A DNA stretch of 52,725 bases, taken from positions 1 through 52,725 of the forward strand of contig CAZOWX010000010.1 of assembly GCA_964583795.1 (NCBI GenBank), read 5' to 3'. Below the pieces are notes generated by a model. The model was given only the letters and a program-made list of their open reading frames with translations, searched no databases and had not been told where the DNA came from. The translations under genes and the position numbers were made by a program. The stretch's first letter is position 1; the number at the start of each line of letters is the position of its first letter. This document shows, in pieces, positions 7,510-16,268 of this stretch. The DNA is from JBDTME01 sp964583795. Lineage in GTDB: Bacteria; Patescibacteriota; Microgenomatia; UBA1400; PJMF01.

Positions 7510-8583
7510 ATGAAATTAACAGCGTTTGATTATCACCTCCCTGAAGAACAGATTGCACAGCGACCAGTCAGTCCGCGAGATCACTCAAAACTACTGGTGC
7601 TGGACCGTTTAACAGGTGAAATACAGCAACGGCATTTCTTCGACTTGCCCAAACTACTTCGTTCTAACGATGTGTTAGTACGTAATAACACCAAAGTATT
7701 ACCGGCACGGTTGTATGGGAAGAAGGAAAGTGGCGGGTTTGTGGAGTTACTGTTAGTGAAAGCGATTCAGTCCAGTCAAGCGAGTGAAGTTTGGGAGGTA
7801 TTGTCAAAACCAAGTTTGAAAGTTGGACAGCGAATCGTTTTTGAACACGGGAACTTAACCGCTGAGTGTATTGCAGTCACGGGATACACTCGTCAGATGC
7901 GGTTTTCACAAAGTCGAATTGAGCTGATGAGTAGTATCGAAGCAATTGGGAAAATGCCGATTCCTCCCTACATTCATTGGGAAGGTGAGGAGGAAAAAGT
8001 CAGAGAGGTGTATCAAACGACCTTTGCCAAAATCGTTGGCTCGGTTGCAGCGCCGACTGCAGGACTACATTTTACCAAAGAACTGGATGAGAAATTACGA
8101 GCGAAAGGAATAGCAATAGAAGAGATTACGCTGCATGTTGGATTAGGGACGTTTTTACCGGTAAAGATTGATGACGTGACGAAGCATGAGATGCATAGCG
8201 AGTGGTATGAAGTATCTGCAGAAGTTGCTAACAGACTCAACCAGTACAAAAAAGACGGCAGAAGAATCATCAGTGTTGGGACCACTACAACTCGAACACT
8301 TGAAACCTTAGTTGATCAGAACGGGACTTTACAATCGGGTATTGGTGAAACAGATATTTTTATCTATCCGCCATACCAGTTTCGATTCATCGATGCACTG
8401 ATCACTAACTTTCACTTGCCAAAATCAACTCTGCTGATGTTAGTCAGTGCTTTTGTTTCACAACCTAATACTCAACATCAATTCACCGAGTTTCAAAACA
8501 CTTTGATAGGCAAAGCATATCAAGAAGCCATCAAACAAAAATATCGATTTTTTAGCTTTGGGGATGCGATGTTGATTTGTTAA
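7510..8583 (+). CDS. queA: S-adenosylmethionine:tRNA ribosyltransferase-isomerase
   Basis: QueA transfers and rearranges the ribose of SAM onto preQ1-tRNA to make epoxyqueuosine. The protein begins with the typical LTAFDYHLPEEQIAQRP. It contains RSNDVLVRNNTKVLPARL, SVAAPTAGLHFT, HVGLGTFLPV and VGTTTTRTLE, and ends with YRFFSFGDAMLI. The length of 357 residues is normal. The reading frame is open well upstream into tgt, but the -10 box 9 nt before 7510 and the family N-terminus fix this start. Its stop overlaps the converging 8580 gene by 4 bp. Confidence 0.97.
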   Translation: MKLTAFDYHLPEEQIAQRPVSPRDHSKLLVLDRLTGEIQQRHFFDLPKLLRSNDVLVRNNTKVLPARLYGKKESGGFVELLLVKAIQSSQASEVWEVLSKPSLKVGQRIVFEHGNLTAECIAVTGYTRQMRFSQSRIELMSSIEAIGKMPIPPYIHWEGEEEKVREVYQTTFAKIVGSVAAPTAGLHFTKELDEKLRAKGIAIEEITLHVGLGTFLPVKIDDVTKHEMHSEWYEVSAEVANRLNQYKKDGRRIISVGTTTTRTLETLVDQNGTLQSGIGETDIFIYPPYQFRFIDALITNFHLPKSTLLMLVSAFVSQPNTQHQFTEFQNTLIGKAYQEAIKQKYRFFSFGDAMLIC

Positions 8584-8981
8584 AGTGGCAAACGAGTTGA
8601 TAATATTTTTGCTCTTGCTTGTTGCAACGCCTCATGAAAAGCATTATATGGGATGATAACCGCATCTTTTGTTCCAGATGGGTTCATATGTTGCTCAACC
8701 AGTTCCTTTGATCGAATTCCTTTCAAAGTGATACAACGTTCTATTACATGGTGTTCTGTATCATCTTCCTGAATAGGGCAGCCCTCTTTTTTAATTTGTG
8801 AAAACACGATGGCAACGAGTTGGGGGATCGTTTCATGGACTTGCTTAAAAATTGACCGCAAAATTCCTTCAGAAAGAGGTTCGGGGGAAAGTTCACTAAG
8901 AGAAAAACCTTTTTCAAGGATTGCTTCTAGTGTTTGGATTGCTCTAATTTGACGATGCCTTTGATCATCTACATTGGTCAT
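8580..8981 (-). CDS. Hypothetical protein, 133 residues
   Basis: No family is recognised. The product is soluble, mostly helical and acidic in the middle, with a central stretch rich in hydrophobic residues (ETIPQLVAIVFSQIKKEG). It has no signal peptide or membrane segment. A TATGCT hexamer lies 8 nt upstream of the ATG, consistent with a leaderless start. It converges with queA, sharing 4 bp at the stops, and lies downstream of the tsf/9080 unit. An independent role is likely, but nothing in the sequence tells what it is. Confidence 0.65.
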   Translation of the reverse strand: MTNVDDQRHRQIRAIQTLEAILEKGFSLSELSPEPLSEGILRSIFKQVHETIPQLVAIVFSQIKKEGCPIQEDDTEHHVIERCITLKGIRSKELVEQHMNPSGTKDAVIIPYNAFHEALQQARAKILSTRLPL

Positions 8982-9079
8982 TGACCAATAGCATAACTCT
9001 CAAATTGATTGATTGCTACTGGTTTTTACTCATTTGTTGAGAACTACTACATTCTCTTAAAGCCGATTCTCGCTGTGCT

Positions 9080-9514
9080 TTAATAAAACCCCATGTTTAT
9101 GGGAAATGTGAAATTGAGTAAAGAATAGCCAATAAAGACGCACCAATTCATGGCATAAAAGATTGGAACAAGAAAGATGATAAGCCAAAAATGTGACAAA
9201 AGATGTAGAAAATGCCTGGATTTTGGTGGAGCTGAACGAAAATAGTACCCTACCACTGCTAGAATTCCGAGAACGTATGCAATGTTGCCAAGTAGAAGCA
9301 AACGGTTTCCGACTTTAAACTCAGTGAGTGAGAAAAGTATTTGCGTATCGAACGTGTTTCTGGGAAGGGTGCAGGGAAATGTTCGAGAGAGTACTACTGA
9401 TTTATTCCCGATGGCGAGTGCGTACAAAAATAAGGTTGGTATGAGGTAAATGAATTGAGCTGTGAACAACCGTAGAAATATGGAGTTAATTTTCAGATGA
9501 GAGCGAAATATCAT
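9080..9514 (-). CDS. Small membrane protein coupled to tsf
   Basis: This 144-residue hydrophobic protein has about four predicted membrane segments: near residues 14-34, about 70-92, about 105-122 and the C-terminal aromatic stretch. I do not recognise the family. Its ATG overlaps the TGA stop of tsf (ATGA), so translation is probably coupled. The last codons contain a hairpin followed by T-rich sequence, so its 3' end doubles as a terminator for the rpsB-tsf region. Confidence 0.7.
   Translation of the reverse strand: MIFRSHLKINSIFLRLFTAQFIYLIPTLFLYALAIGNKSVVLSRTFPCTLPRNTFDTQILFSLTEFKVGNRLLLLGNIAYVLGILAVVGYYFRSAPPKSRHFLHLLSHFWLIIFLVPIFYAMNWCVFIGYSLLNFTFPINMGFY
9081..9103 (-). terminator. 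Terminator inside the 3' coding end of the 9080 gene
   Basis: On the minus strand CCCAT-AAAC-ATGGG is followed by GTTTTATTAA, which includes the stop codon. It is a short but classic hairpin plus U-tract that ends the tsf operon. Confidence 0.6.
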
Positions 9515-9966
9515 TCCCCAATAGCATAGCGCACGAATCGCTTGATTTCCATCTTTTCACCGATCTTTCCAGAAAGCTCTTTGACCAGCTCTTCAATGGT
9601 TTGTTTGGGGTTACGGTTGTACTGTTGCTTCAAGAGTTCTTCGACTGATTCGGGAGCCATACTGGCAACCTGCATGGCGACTTCTCTTCCCATGTTTAAG
9701 AATTCCTCGTTGCGAGCGACGAAATCTGTTTCACAGTTAATCTCGACAATAGAAGCGACTTTATTCATATGAACGTATGAAGCAATAATACCTTCTTTTG
9801 CTTCTCGATCGGCCTTTTTAGCGGCTTTAGCAAGACCACGTTGTCTGACCCACTCTGCTGCCTTGTCCATGTCTCCATTTGACTCTTCGAGCGCTTTTTT
9901 GGCATCCATCACTCCAGCGCCGGTTTTTTCGCGTAATTGTTTGATTTGATCCATGGAAATTGACAT
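9511..9966 (-). CDS. tsf: Elongation factor Ts, short form
   Basis: EF-Ts is the nucleotide exchange factor of EF-Tu. It has the N-terminal UBA-like domain and core motif (QIKQLREKTGAGVMDAKKALEE), then the family NCETDFVARNEEF signature. It ends after about 151 residues, so the second core subdomain and the C-terminal module of the 283-residue E. coli form are missing. Short EF-Ts occurs in chloroplast-like and reduced genomes. The ATG at 9964-9966 is preceded by a good Shine-Dalgarno AAGGAA. The open frame 13 codons upstream is not family-like. Confidence 0.93.
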   Translation of the reverse strand: MSISMDQIKQLREKTGAGVMDAKKALEESNGDMDKAAEWVRQRGLAKAAKKADREAKEGIIASYVHMNKVASIVEINCETDFVARNEEFLNMGREVAMQVASMAPESVEELLKQQYNRNPKQTIEELVKELSGKIGEKMEIKRFVRYAIGE

Positions 9967-10220
9967 AGAGTAAAATTCCTTATTAGACTTGTAGCGAAAT
10001 AACAATCTTGTTTGAAATGCGCCTATTTGAGTTTTTTCTTTGCTTTTTTCTTCTCAAGTAACGCTGCTACTATCGTCGAAAAGAAGCTCGAAAAATTCGC
10101 CTGTGCCCGTTATTAGGGTGCAAATATGCATCATTTCAATTCAATTTCTTATTTCACTACAAGTCTATTATTCTAATTTTTAATTATTCTAAATGATTGA
10201 GAAACAATTCTCAAAAAAAT

Positions 10221-11018
10221 CTAGCGTGCAGCTTTTCCAGCTTTGTAGGCCTCTGCAATAGTGTGGACGATCAACTTGATACTGCGAGCAGCATCGTCAT
10301 TGGCTGGGACAACGATATCCACGTTTGAAGGATCATCGTTACTGTCCACCATTGCAATCACTGGAATTTTAGCTTGATTGGCCTCTAAAATAGCAGTTTT
10401 CTCTCGTCCGATGTCAACGACAAATAAAGCGTCAGGAGTAGTTTTTAAATCAGCTACACCACCGAAAAAGCGCTCAAGGCGAGCCACCTCTTTTTCGATT
10501 AATAACTTCTCCATTTTGGTGTAGTGTTTGTACTTACCTTCCTTGAGATCATTTTTCATTTGAGTCATTGAACGCACCGATTTCGAAACTTGTTCCCAAT
10601 TGGTCACAAAACCACCAAGCCAACGGTTAACGATGTACATAGCGCCTGCTTGAACTGCTTCTTCGCGTACAATGTCCTTTGCTTGGCGTTTTGTACCGAC
10701 AAATACGATGTTTTTTCCTGCTTTGGCAAGTTCGTACACTTTTAGAGCAGCTAGGCGAAGCTGTTTTTCGGTGATGATCAAATCAAAGATATGCACGCCA
10801 TCTTTTTTTGCATAAATGTACGGAGCCATTTTGGGGTGCCAACGCTTTGCTTGGTGGCCAAAATGACATCCAGCTTCGAGGAGTTGGTGAACGTCATATT
10901 CAGGGGAAAATGTCGTAGAAGCAACTGCTCCAGCTTTTTTTGTTGCTGGTGCTGTTTTAGTAATTTGCGCCTCCTCTTTTGGAGTCGCTTTGGTATCAGT
11001 GGCAACTGTATCTGCCAT
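10221..11018 (-). CDS. rpsB: 30S ribosomal protein S2
   Basis: S2 binds the back of the 30S head. After a variable alanine/threonine/lysine-rich N-terminal extension of about 38 residues, the conserved fold begins (YDVHQLLEAGCHFGHQAKRWHPKMAPYIYA). It continues with FVGTKRQAKDIVREEA, NRWLGGFVTNW, and PDALFVVDIGREKTAILEANQAKIPVIAMVDSN. The ATG at 11016-11018 is preceded by AAAGGCGG. An in-frame ATG ten codons upstream lies inside a REP-like palindrome and is less likely. tsf follows after a 254-bp gap, the usual rpsB-tsf order but unusually far apart. Confidence 0.95.
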   Translation of the reverse strand: MADTVATDTKATPKEEAQITKTAPATKKAGAVASTTFSPEYDVHQLLEAGCHFGHQAKRWHPKMAPYIYAKKDGVHIFDLIITEKQLRLAALKVYELAKAGKNIVFVGTKRQAKDIVREEAVQAGAMYIVNRWLGGFVTNWEQVSKSVRSMTQMKNDLKEGKYKHYTKMEKLLIEKEVARLERFFGGVADLKTTPDALFVVDIGREKTAILEANQAKIPVIAMVDSNDDPSNVDIVVPANDDAARSIKLIVHTIAEAYKAGKAAR

Positions 11019-11042
11019 AAAAACCGCCTTTCGCCGCTCATC

Positions 11043-11063
11043 CGTCATCCCGCTAAGCGGGAC
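11043..11063 (-). repeat. REP-like palindrome in the rpsB leader
   Basis: The 21-bp palindrome, read on the minus strand as GTCCCGCTTAGCGGGATGACG without its last base repeated, shares the GGGATGACG end with the other palindromes of the window. It lies about 25 nt upstream of the rpsB start codon and could fold in the leader RNA. Confidence 0.65.
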
Positions 11064-11092
11064 AAGGTGGTTGTAACCGGATGATGTGTATT

Positions 11093-11130
11093 TAGTTAAT
11101 AGTAAACAGTTAACAGTGAATAGTTAACTG
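11093..11130. repeat. Heptamer array between folD and rpsB
   Basis: About five degenerate 7-bp units of the type AACAGTT and AATAGTT lie within 10 bp of the folD stop codon. Confidence 0.75.
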
Positions 11131-11138
11131 GGAAACAA

Positions 11139-12056
11139 TTAGGAGGCTGAATTATAGCAAAGCTCGATCACGTTCTCAAGTAGGCAGATCACCGTCACTG
11201 GTCCTACTCCATTGGGAACCGGCGTGATGAATGTTGCAGCTGAAGCAATATGTTCAAAATCAACATCCCCTTGAGGAAAACCAGCATCGATAATGATGCT
11301 GCCACTGCGAATCATCGATTCAGTTATCAAGTTGTGTATGCCCGTTGAGCTAATAATAGTAGTGAACTCCCGAAGTTGTTGTGGTGAATTCAGCAGTGTG
11401 CCTAACTCTTTTTGGCCAGCTAACTGGACCTTTGGCCAGCCTAGATGTTGCAGTTCAAAAAACAGTGGAGTTCCCAAGAGTTCTGAGCGTCCTACAATTA
11501 TCGCTGGCTCTTGATCAAGCTGTTGAGGTGTGTGTTGTTGGACAGATTTCAGAATACTCAAGACAGCTCGGCACGTGGCTGGCAGAACCAGCTTTTGTTG
11601 TTGCCAAGTACCTGTTTTCACTGCTTCAAGTGTTTCTGGATGCAGACCATCAATATCTTTGTTGAGAGGAATTTCACTGGTCAATGTATGCCACCAGGTT
11701 TGAAAATCTTCAAAAGAATCAGCTGAATGCAGTTGGGCTTTTTGCCAGTTAGCACGCCAAGGTTTTTGAATGATGATGCCAGTAATTTGAGGATCATTCG
11801 CAAATGATTGAACCAGCTTTATAAGTTCTTCAATTGGTTTCGTTAAGCTGGTTTGAACGATGTCGTACACGATACCTAATCGAGCAGCGACGGTTTGTTT
11901 TTCTTGAGAGTAGACCAGTCCGCCTTGATCTTCAGTGAAGACCAAACAGCCCACATGCGGAGTGATGCCTGGCACAGTTGATTTGAGCTGGTGGATGCGA
12001 GCGAGCAACTGTGCCTCTTTTTGGGCTGCAAACTGCTTGCCATCGAAAATTAACAT
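11139..12056 (-). CDS. folD: Bifunctional methylenetetrahydrofolate dehydrogenase/cyclohydrolase
   Basis: FolD interconverts methylene-, methenyl- and 10-formyl-tetrahydrofolate and works with GlyA (13752) in one-carbon metabolism. The substrate-binding Y-x-x-x-K is present (VYSQEKQ), as are the conserved Gln (GIIIQKP), the aspartate motif KDIDGLHPE and the NADP loop VGRSELLGTPL. At 305 residues it is about 20 longer than usual. The canonical QLPLP motif reads QKPWR and is followed by an extra tryptophan-rich stretch of about 20 residues before KDIDG. A TATAAT box lies 6 nt before the ATG. Confidence 0.93.
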   Translation of the reverse strand: MLIFDGKQFAAQKEAQLLARIHQLKSTVPGITPHVGCLVFTEDQGGLVYSQEKQTVAARLGIVYDIVQTSLTKPIEELIKLVQSFANDPQITGIIIQKPWRANWQKAQLHSADSFEDFQTWWHTLTSEIPLNKDIDGLHPETLEAVKTGTWQQQKLVLPATCRAVLSILKSVQQHTPQQLDQEPAIIVGRSELLGTPLFFELQHLGWPKVQLAGQKELGTLLNSPQQLREFTTIISSTGIHNLITESMIRSGSIIIDAGFPQGDVDFEHIASAATFITPVPNGVGPVTVICLLENVIELCYNSAS

Positions 12057-12062
12057 GTGGGT

Positions 12063-12068
12063 ATTATA
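12063..12068 (-). promoter_or_regulatory. -10 box of folD, leaderless arrangement
   Basis: A perfect TATAAT on the minus strand ends 6 nt before the folD ATG (12054-12056). No ribosome binding site can fit between the predicted RNA start and the start codon. Confidence 0.6.
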
Positions 12069-12131
12069 ACGTAATTATTTGGGAAAATTGATTGATGTGG
12101 TTGAATTGACTACAAGTTCTCTTTTTCAACT

Positions 12132-12250
12132 CGCTACAAGCTACAGGCCTCAAGCTGCCCTCCTTCGTACTTGAAATGATAACTTGACTGTTAGTCAGGT
12201 TTTCATTCAGGTTACTTTCGGCGGGCGAGCAAGTGACACGTGCCGTTCCC
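12132..12250 (+). repeat. Dispersed composite repeat, copy 1
   Basis: It begins with GCTACAA-type heptamers and continues into about 90 bp that align, at roughly 70 percent by eye, with 34588-34690. Landmarks are TTTCATTCAGG, GGCGGG and CAAGTGACACG. A shorter copy lies at 22358. No coding potential is seen in the folD-nfo gap (12057-12370). Confidence 0.7.
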
Positions 12251-12285
12251 TTTCAAAGAGCTCTATTTGTCAGTAAATGCAACCA

Positions 12286-12373
12286 GTGACCATTAATCCA
12301 CAATCCATAATCTACAATCTACCGTGTTCCGCGTAGCCTCTAGCGAAGTGGGATCATCCATCATCCATTATCA
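12286..12373. repeat. Two heptamer arrays ending on the nfo stop codon
   Basis: ACAATCC-type units (12291-12322) and ATCATCC-type units (12352-12373) are separated by about 30 bp of GC-richer sequence. The second array includes the TGA stop of nfo: read on the minus strand it starts TGATAATGG. Confidence 0.75.
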
Positions 12374-13228
12374 TTGAATCAGTTTTTTCAGCCGGTCGAT
12401 GTTGGCTTTGTCAGGGCCGTGACCATCAAGTCCAGGGACTTCAAGAATCAAAGGGATTTGTTCGAGTTGTTTGAGGTTCAAAAAATGCTCAAGATCTTCT
12501 GTCGGAATACTGCCTTCACCAAGATTTTCGTGTCGATCTTTGTGTGAAGCAAAGGGATCGCGACTATCGTTGACGTGCACACACCCAAGTGATGCCCACA
12601 AATTAAATTTTTCAATTTCATCTTCTGCAATTCCAATTGATCCATCTGCATACTTTGATTTAGGATTCAGCTGATATCCCGCACAAAACGCGTGGCAGGT
12701 ATCAAAACACCACCCCAACCGTTTTGATTTCACTTGGTCCATGAGCCATCGAATATCTTCCAAATCTGTGGTGAGTTTACCGTTCTGGCCAGCTGAGTTT
12801 TCGATCAAAAATGTTGAATTTTCTGGAGAATTTTCTAAAATTGTGGTAATACTTTTCGCAACTTGGTTGCGCATTTTTTCCCAGCCTCGTCCTTGGTGAC
12901 TACCTAGATGGACGACTACACCGCTTCCCTTGATTTCGCTATCAAATTTCAGCTCATAAGTTAGTGCTGCAATCGATTTTTTCAGTGATTCTGGATTATC
13001 AGTTGCTAAGTTGACTAAGTACAATGCGTGAGTCACGAGTGGGGTGACTGGAAAATCCTTTTGAGCTTCAAATAGTTTTTTGGTATCAAAACTTTCGAGT
13101 GACGGTTTTTTCCATACTCGTGGACTAGCAGAAAAAATTTGAGCGCAGTTGGCTCCGATTTCATCTGCCCGTTGTATAGCTTTATGCAGTCCCCCTGCAG
13201 CACTGACGTGAGCTCCGAGTTTTCGCAT
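12371..13228 (-). CDS. nfo: Endonuclease IV (AP endonuclease)
   Basis: This is a zinc-dependent apurinic-site endonuclease of base excision repair with a TIM-barrel fold. Family motifs are complete. They include KLGAHVSAAGGL at the start, CAQIFSASPRVW, VVHLGSH, LENSAGQ, WCFDTCHAFCAGY, CVHVNDSRDPFASHKDRHENLGEG and LILEVPG at the end; these contain the His, Glu and Asp metal ligands. The length of 285 residues is normal. A strong Shine-Dalgarno (AAGGAG) precedes the ATG, in contrast to the leaderless genes nearby. Confidence 0.97.
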   Translation of the reverse strand: MRKLGAHVSAAGGLHKAIQRADEIGANCAQIFSASPRVWKKPSLESFDTKKLFEAQKDFPVTPLVTHALYLVNLATDNPESLKKSIAALTYELKFDSEIKGSGVVVHLGSHQGRGWEKMRNQVAKSITTILENSPENSTFLIENSAGQNGKLTTDLEDIRWLMDQVKSKRLGWCFDTCHAFCAGYQLNPKSKYADGSIGIAEDEIEKFNLWASLGCVHVNDSRDPFASHKDRHENLGEGSIPTEDLEHFLNLKQLEQIPLILEVPGLDGHGPDKANIDRLKKLIQ

Positions 13229-13251
13229 AGATTCTCCTTATTTTTAAAAGC

Positions 13252-13734
13252 TTAGTGTTTTGGTCTGCGGATAGCGCAAATGGTATTGTACCGTTTTGAA
13301 AGAATGATGTCACAAAGTGGTTGCTCGAACACTCCTCCCCCATTTGGGTGTTTTTTGCCATTTTTCCCATAACGTGAGGCATGAGCGATGAGATGTGTCT
13401 GCGTGTCAATGCACACTCCGACGTGCAGATTGTAGATGAGTGGATCTTGAATATGCTGTATCGGTCGAGGTCCAAGCAAAACAATATCCCCTCTTATGAG
13501 TTGTTCAACACTGTCTATCCGATCAACCCATACTCCTCGACCAGCACTACGACGATAGAGTTCGGCACTTCGCAACCACTTAGGTAGGCCAAAACCAAGC
13601 TCTTCTAAAAGTACGTGAGCAAAGAGTTCGCAATTAAAGTGCGGTTCATTGTCACGAAAACAACTACCACTGCTTAGAGGGCTCTGTGCATAACAATAAC
13701 TGACTTCACTCAGTGCTGGTGTAAATAGTTCCAA
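13252..13734 (-). CDS. NlpC/P60-like cysteine hydrolase
   Basis: This 160-residue protein has the order of motifs of NlpC/P60 peptidases. These are a Cys at the start of a helix (FNCELFAHVLLEELG), GDIVLLG, a His in a strand (NLHVGVCID) and LIAHASRYG. These enzymes cut peptidoglycan stem peptides or related amide bonds. No signal peptide is visible, so it may act in the cytoplasm or be exported in another way. The frame opens with TTG only, 17 bp after the glyA stop; a TTG start is assumed. It is probably cotranscribed with glyA and nfo. Confidence 0.75.
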   Translation of the reverse strand: MELFTPALSEVSYCYAQSPLSSGSCFRDNEPHFNCELFAHVLLEELGFGLPKWLRSAELYRRSAGRGVWVDRIDSVEQLIRGDIVLLGPRPIQHIQDPLIYNLHVGVCIDTQTHLIAHASRYGKNGKKHPNGGGVFEQPLCDIILSKRYNTICAIRRPKH

Positions 13735-13751
13735 GAATTACAACATTGGGG

Positions 13752-15104
13752 TTACCAGGCAAATAATGGAAACTCTTTGGTCATCTGTTTCACTTCGTCA
13801 AAAATACTCAGTAGCACTTTATCTTTCTGAATATCTTGAATAAATGTGTTGACGAATGATTGGCGGTCCAGTTTATTTTCTGGTAATTCGTATTGCTTCA
13901 CATGGTTGGCTACTTGAGCAATCCATTTGGCAATCTGTTTCATCTCCCTCACTTTCATACCACGTGTGGTGACGAGTGGAGTGCCCAGACGAATTCCTGA
14001 TGGATAAAACGGTGATACTGGTTCATTGGGAATGGTATTGCGGTTGGCATAGAGTCCTGCTACATCCATAGCGACTGCAACCTGTTTTCCCAGACCGTAC
14101 CCTAACTGCGTAAGATCGATCAACATCAAATGCGTTTCCGTGCCATTGCCAACCAGTTTTAGTCCTTCACTTTGTAGTGCTTCGGAGAGCGCGTTGGCGT
14201 TGGTACGAATTTGCTTCGCGTAGCGGGTGAAGGCTTTGGTGCTGGCTTCTTTGGCAGCGATGGCGATAGCAGCGGTTGTGGCGTTGTGCGGCCCTCCTTG
14301 CATCCCAGGGATAATGGCAGCATTTAATTTTCTGCCCAACTGAGGATCACGATCAAGTCCACGTTGTGTGGCGAGAATCATCGCTCCACGCGGTCCGCGG
14401 AAAGTTTTATGCGTAGTACTCATGATGACATCAGCGTACGGTACTGGTGAGGGATGTTCTCCTCCGATCACCAGGCCGGTAATATGAGAGATATCACAGA
14501 CCAGCCATGCACCAACTTCATCAGCAATGTCTCGAAATGCTTTAAAATCCAGCACAAAAGGATAAGCGGTATTCCCTGCCATGATCACCTGTGGTTTATG
14601 TTTTTTGGCAAGTGTCCGGACTTCGTCAAAATCAATGCGAGCTTTCTTGTTGAGTCCGAACTGGATGCTATTATAAAAACGACCCGACGCTGTTACTTTG
14701 GGATGACCGTGAGTTAAATGTCCACCCATTACCAGTTTAAGCCCCATCAAGGTCTCACCTGGATTCATCAGGGCAAAATAAATCGCTGCATTGGCTGGTG
14801 AGCCTGAGTACGGTTGCACATTAACGTAGGGGACATTGAACAATTTTTGTACTCTATTTATCGCTTCGGTCTCAATTTTATCAACAATCTGACTGCCTTC
14901 GTAATAGCGGGCATCACTGTAGCCTTCTGAGTATTTGTTTGATAAACAAGAGGAAAGCACTGCAGAAACTTCCGGTGAGGCGTTGTTCTCTGAAGGGATC
15001 AGTCCAATTTTTTGTTTTTGTCGTTTTTCTTCCGCTTTGATAAGCGAAAAGATAGTATCTTGCTTTGGTTTTTGGGTGTTGGTTTTTGGTTGTTGGTTTA
15101 CCAT
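13752..15104 (-). CDS. glyA: Serine hydroxymethyltransferase
   Basis: This PLP enzyme converts serine and tetrahydrofolate to glycine and methylene-THF, feeding FolD. Motifs seen are EKRQKQKIGLIPSENNASPEV, NKYSEGYSDARYYEG, NVQPYSGSPAN, the PLP lysine in STTHKTFRGPRGA, and GIRLGTPLVTTRGM. At 450 residues it is slightly longer than the usual 415-430, with an extra polar N-terminus. AGGA lies before the ATG. It probably heads a unit with the NlpC/P60-like gene and nfo. Confidence 0.97.
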   Translation of the reverse strand: MVNQQPKTNTQKPKQDTIFSLIKAEEKRQKQKIGLIPSENNASPEVSAVLSSCLSNKYSEGYSDARYYEGSQIVDKIETEAINRVQKLFNVPYVNVQPYSGSPANAAIYFALMNPGETLMGLKLVMGGHLTHGHPKVTASGRFYNSIQFGLNKKARIDFDEVRTLAKKHKPQVIMAGNTAYPFVLDFKAFRDIADEVGAWLVCDISHITGLVIGGEHPSPVPYADVIMSTTHKTFRGPRGAMILATQRGLDRDPQLGRKLNAAIIPGMQGGPHNATTAAIAIAAKEASTKAFTRYAKQIRTNANALSEALQSEGLKLVGNGTETHLMLIDLTQLGYGLGKQVAVAMDVAGLYANRNTIPNEPVSPFYPSGIRLGTPLVTTRGMKVREMKQIAKWIAQVANHVKQYELPENKLDRQSFVNTFIQDIQKDKVLLSIFDEVKQMTKEFPLFAW

Positions 15105-15211
15105 GTTTTATCCTATCGATTTTAATAACTAGTAGTATAAGGAAAAGAAAATTTCGAACAAGAAGAAAGTTCTAAAGTGTCGAGCGAACAGTGGCGAAGC
15201 GAAGGGGGGAT

Positions 15212-15820
15212 TTAATCATGTCGACTCCAAAGATTCAGGTAAAACGCCGATTGATCTTGCGGAAAGCCAATTTGATTGAGTTGTTCCTGAATAGTCGCCA
15301 GATTGTCACTATCTTTACTCCACATGTCAGCCAGTTCAAACACCGTTTCACGAACTTCATTGGGGAAAATAATCCAAGCGTTGACTTCCTTAACAAAAAA
15401 ATCGGGACGAATAGTTGAGTGGGGTTTATGAAAAAAAACGGCGGTTTTTAGCGAAGCGATGCCCCGATGGTGTAAGTACTGCATGGCTGTTTGCATGGTT
15501 TTGCCAGAATCAACCAGATCATCAAAGAGTAACACTTTTTCACTTTTGAGCGACACTGGAATACTTTGAGTAATGACTGGCATAGCGCCAGGTGTGTTAA
15601 TGTTGTTGTAAAACTCGATGTGCAGAGAACTTACATCTTCAATGTTGAGATAATCAACGAGTGATCGCGAAAAAGTAAGTCCGCCTTTAGCGAGAGCAAT
15701 GACTCGGTCAAACTTCTCTCCACTTTCAACAATTTGTCGAGCCAAGGTGTAGATATCCTGTCCTTGCTCAGCCCAAGTTTGAAATTGATAGGAGATATTT
15801 TTAATAGTAACTGAGTTCAT
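15212..15820 (-). CDS. Phosphoribosyltransferase
   Basis: This type I PRTase has 202 residues. The PRPP-binding signature VLLFDDLVDSGKTMQ is present near residue 96, and an RVIALAKGGLTFSRSL loop near residue 40. The overall pattern resembles purine salvage enzymes of the hypoxanthine/xanthine-guanine type (Gpt, HPT). The base cannot be told from the sequence. It stands alone between glyA and pyrG. A long intergenic region with two inverted REP-like elements lies upstream. Confidence 0.85.
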   Translation of the reverse strand: MNSVTIKNISYQFQTWAEQGQDIYTLARQIVESGEKFDRVIALAKGGLTFSRSLVDYLNIEDVSSLHIEFYNNINTPGAMPVITQSIPVSLKSEKVLLFDDLVDSGKTMQTAMQYLHHRGIASLKTAVFFHKPHSTIRPDFFVKEVNAWIIFPNEVRETVFELADMWSKDSDNLATIQEQLNQIGFPQDQSAFYLNLWSRHD

Positions 15821-16006
15821 ATGGTTGGTTCGTCCTCTATTTTTTCGATTGTTTCTTCAAGGATTAAATCGCGAAGTAGAAGCAGTGTATCATTCCAGTC
15901 AACTTTGTCATAGGTACTTTTTCTTTATTGATTACAAGATTTAGAGTACTTATTGATTTCTGACTAAATTATACAAGGCTTTTACACTTGTTAATCAAGA
16001 ATAGCT

Positions 16007-16164
16007 CGTCATCCCGGCGGAAGCCGGGATCCATCATTACAGTCTGGATGCATATTTATATTGTTAGACGTCAAGGTTTTAACTCATTACTTTAATCAGT
16101 TTAAATTGTTTTGATTATTGTACATAAATTTGGGAAATGGATCCCGGCTTCCGCCGGGATGACG
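16007..16164. repeat. Inverted pair of 28-bp REP-like palindromes
   Basis: Two perfect inverted copies (16007-16034 and 16137-16164) of the palindrome found at 6173 flank 102 bp of AT-rich sequence. Each copy is itself a hairpin (CCCGGC...GCCGGG). The paired arrangement could form a long cruciform or act as a bidirectional terminator. It could also be a REP doublet (REPIN-like). The 15821-16268 gap holds no gene that I can see. Confidence 0.85.
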
Positions 16165-16268
16165 ATCGTTATTTTTACTAAAAAGTTTGCAGATACCAAT
16201 ATTGCTTATGCTACTAAAAATCTGTTGAGTAGCACGATTATTTTAATTTCTGTCACTTATTCGTGATC

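Noticed and set aside
16007..16164. Inverted 28-bp pair as ends of an insertion sequence
   Set aside because: Only 102 bp of AT-rich DNA lie between the copies, with no reading frame. Each copy is itself a palindrome found singly elsewhere, so a REP-type element is a better fit than an IS.
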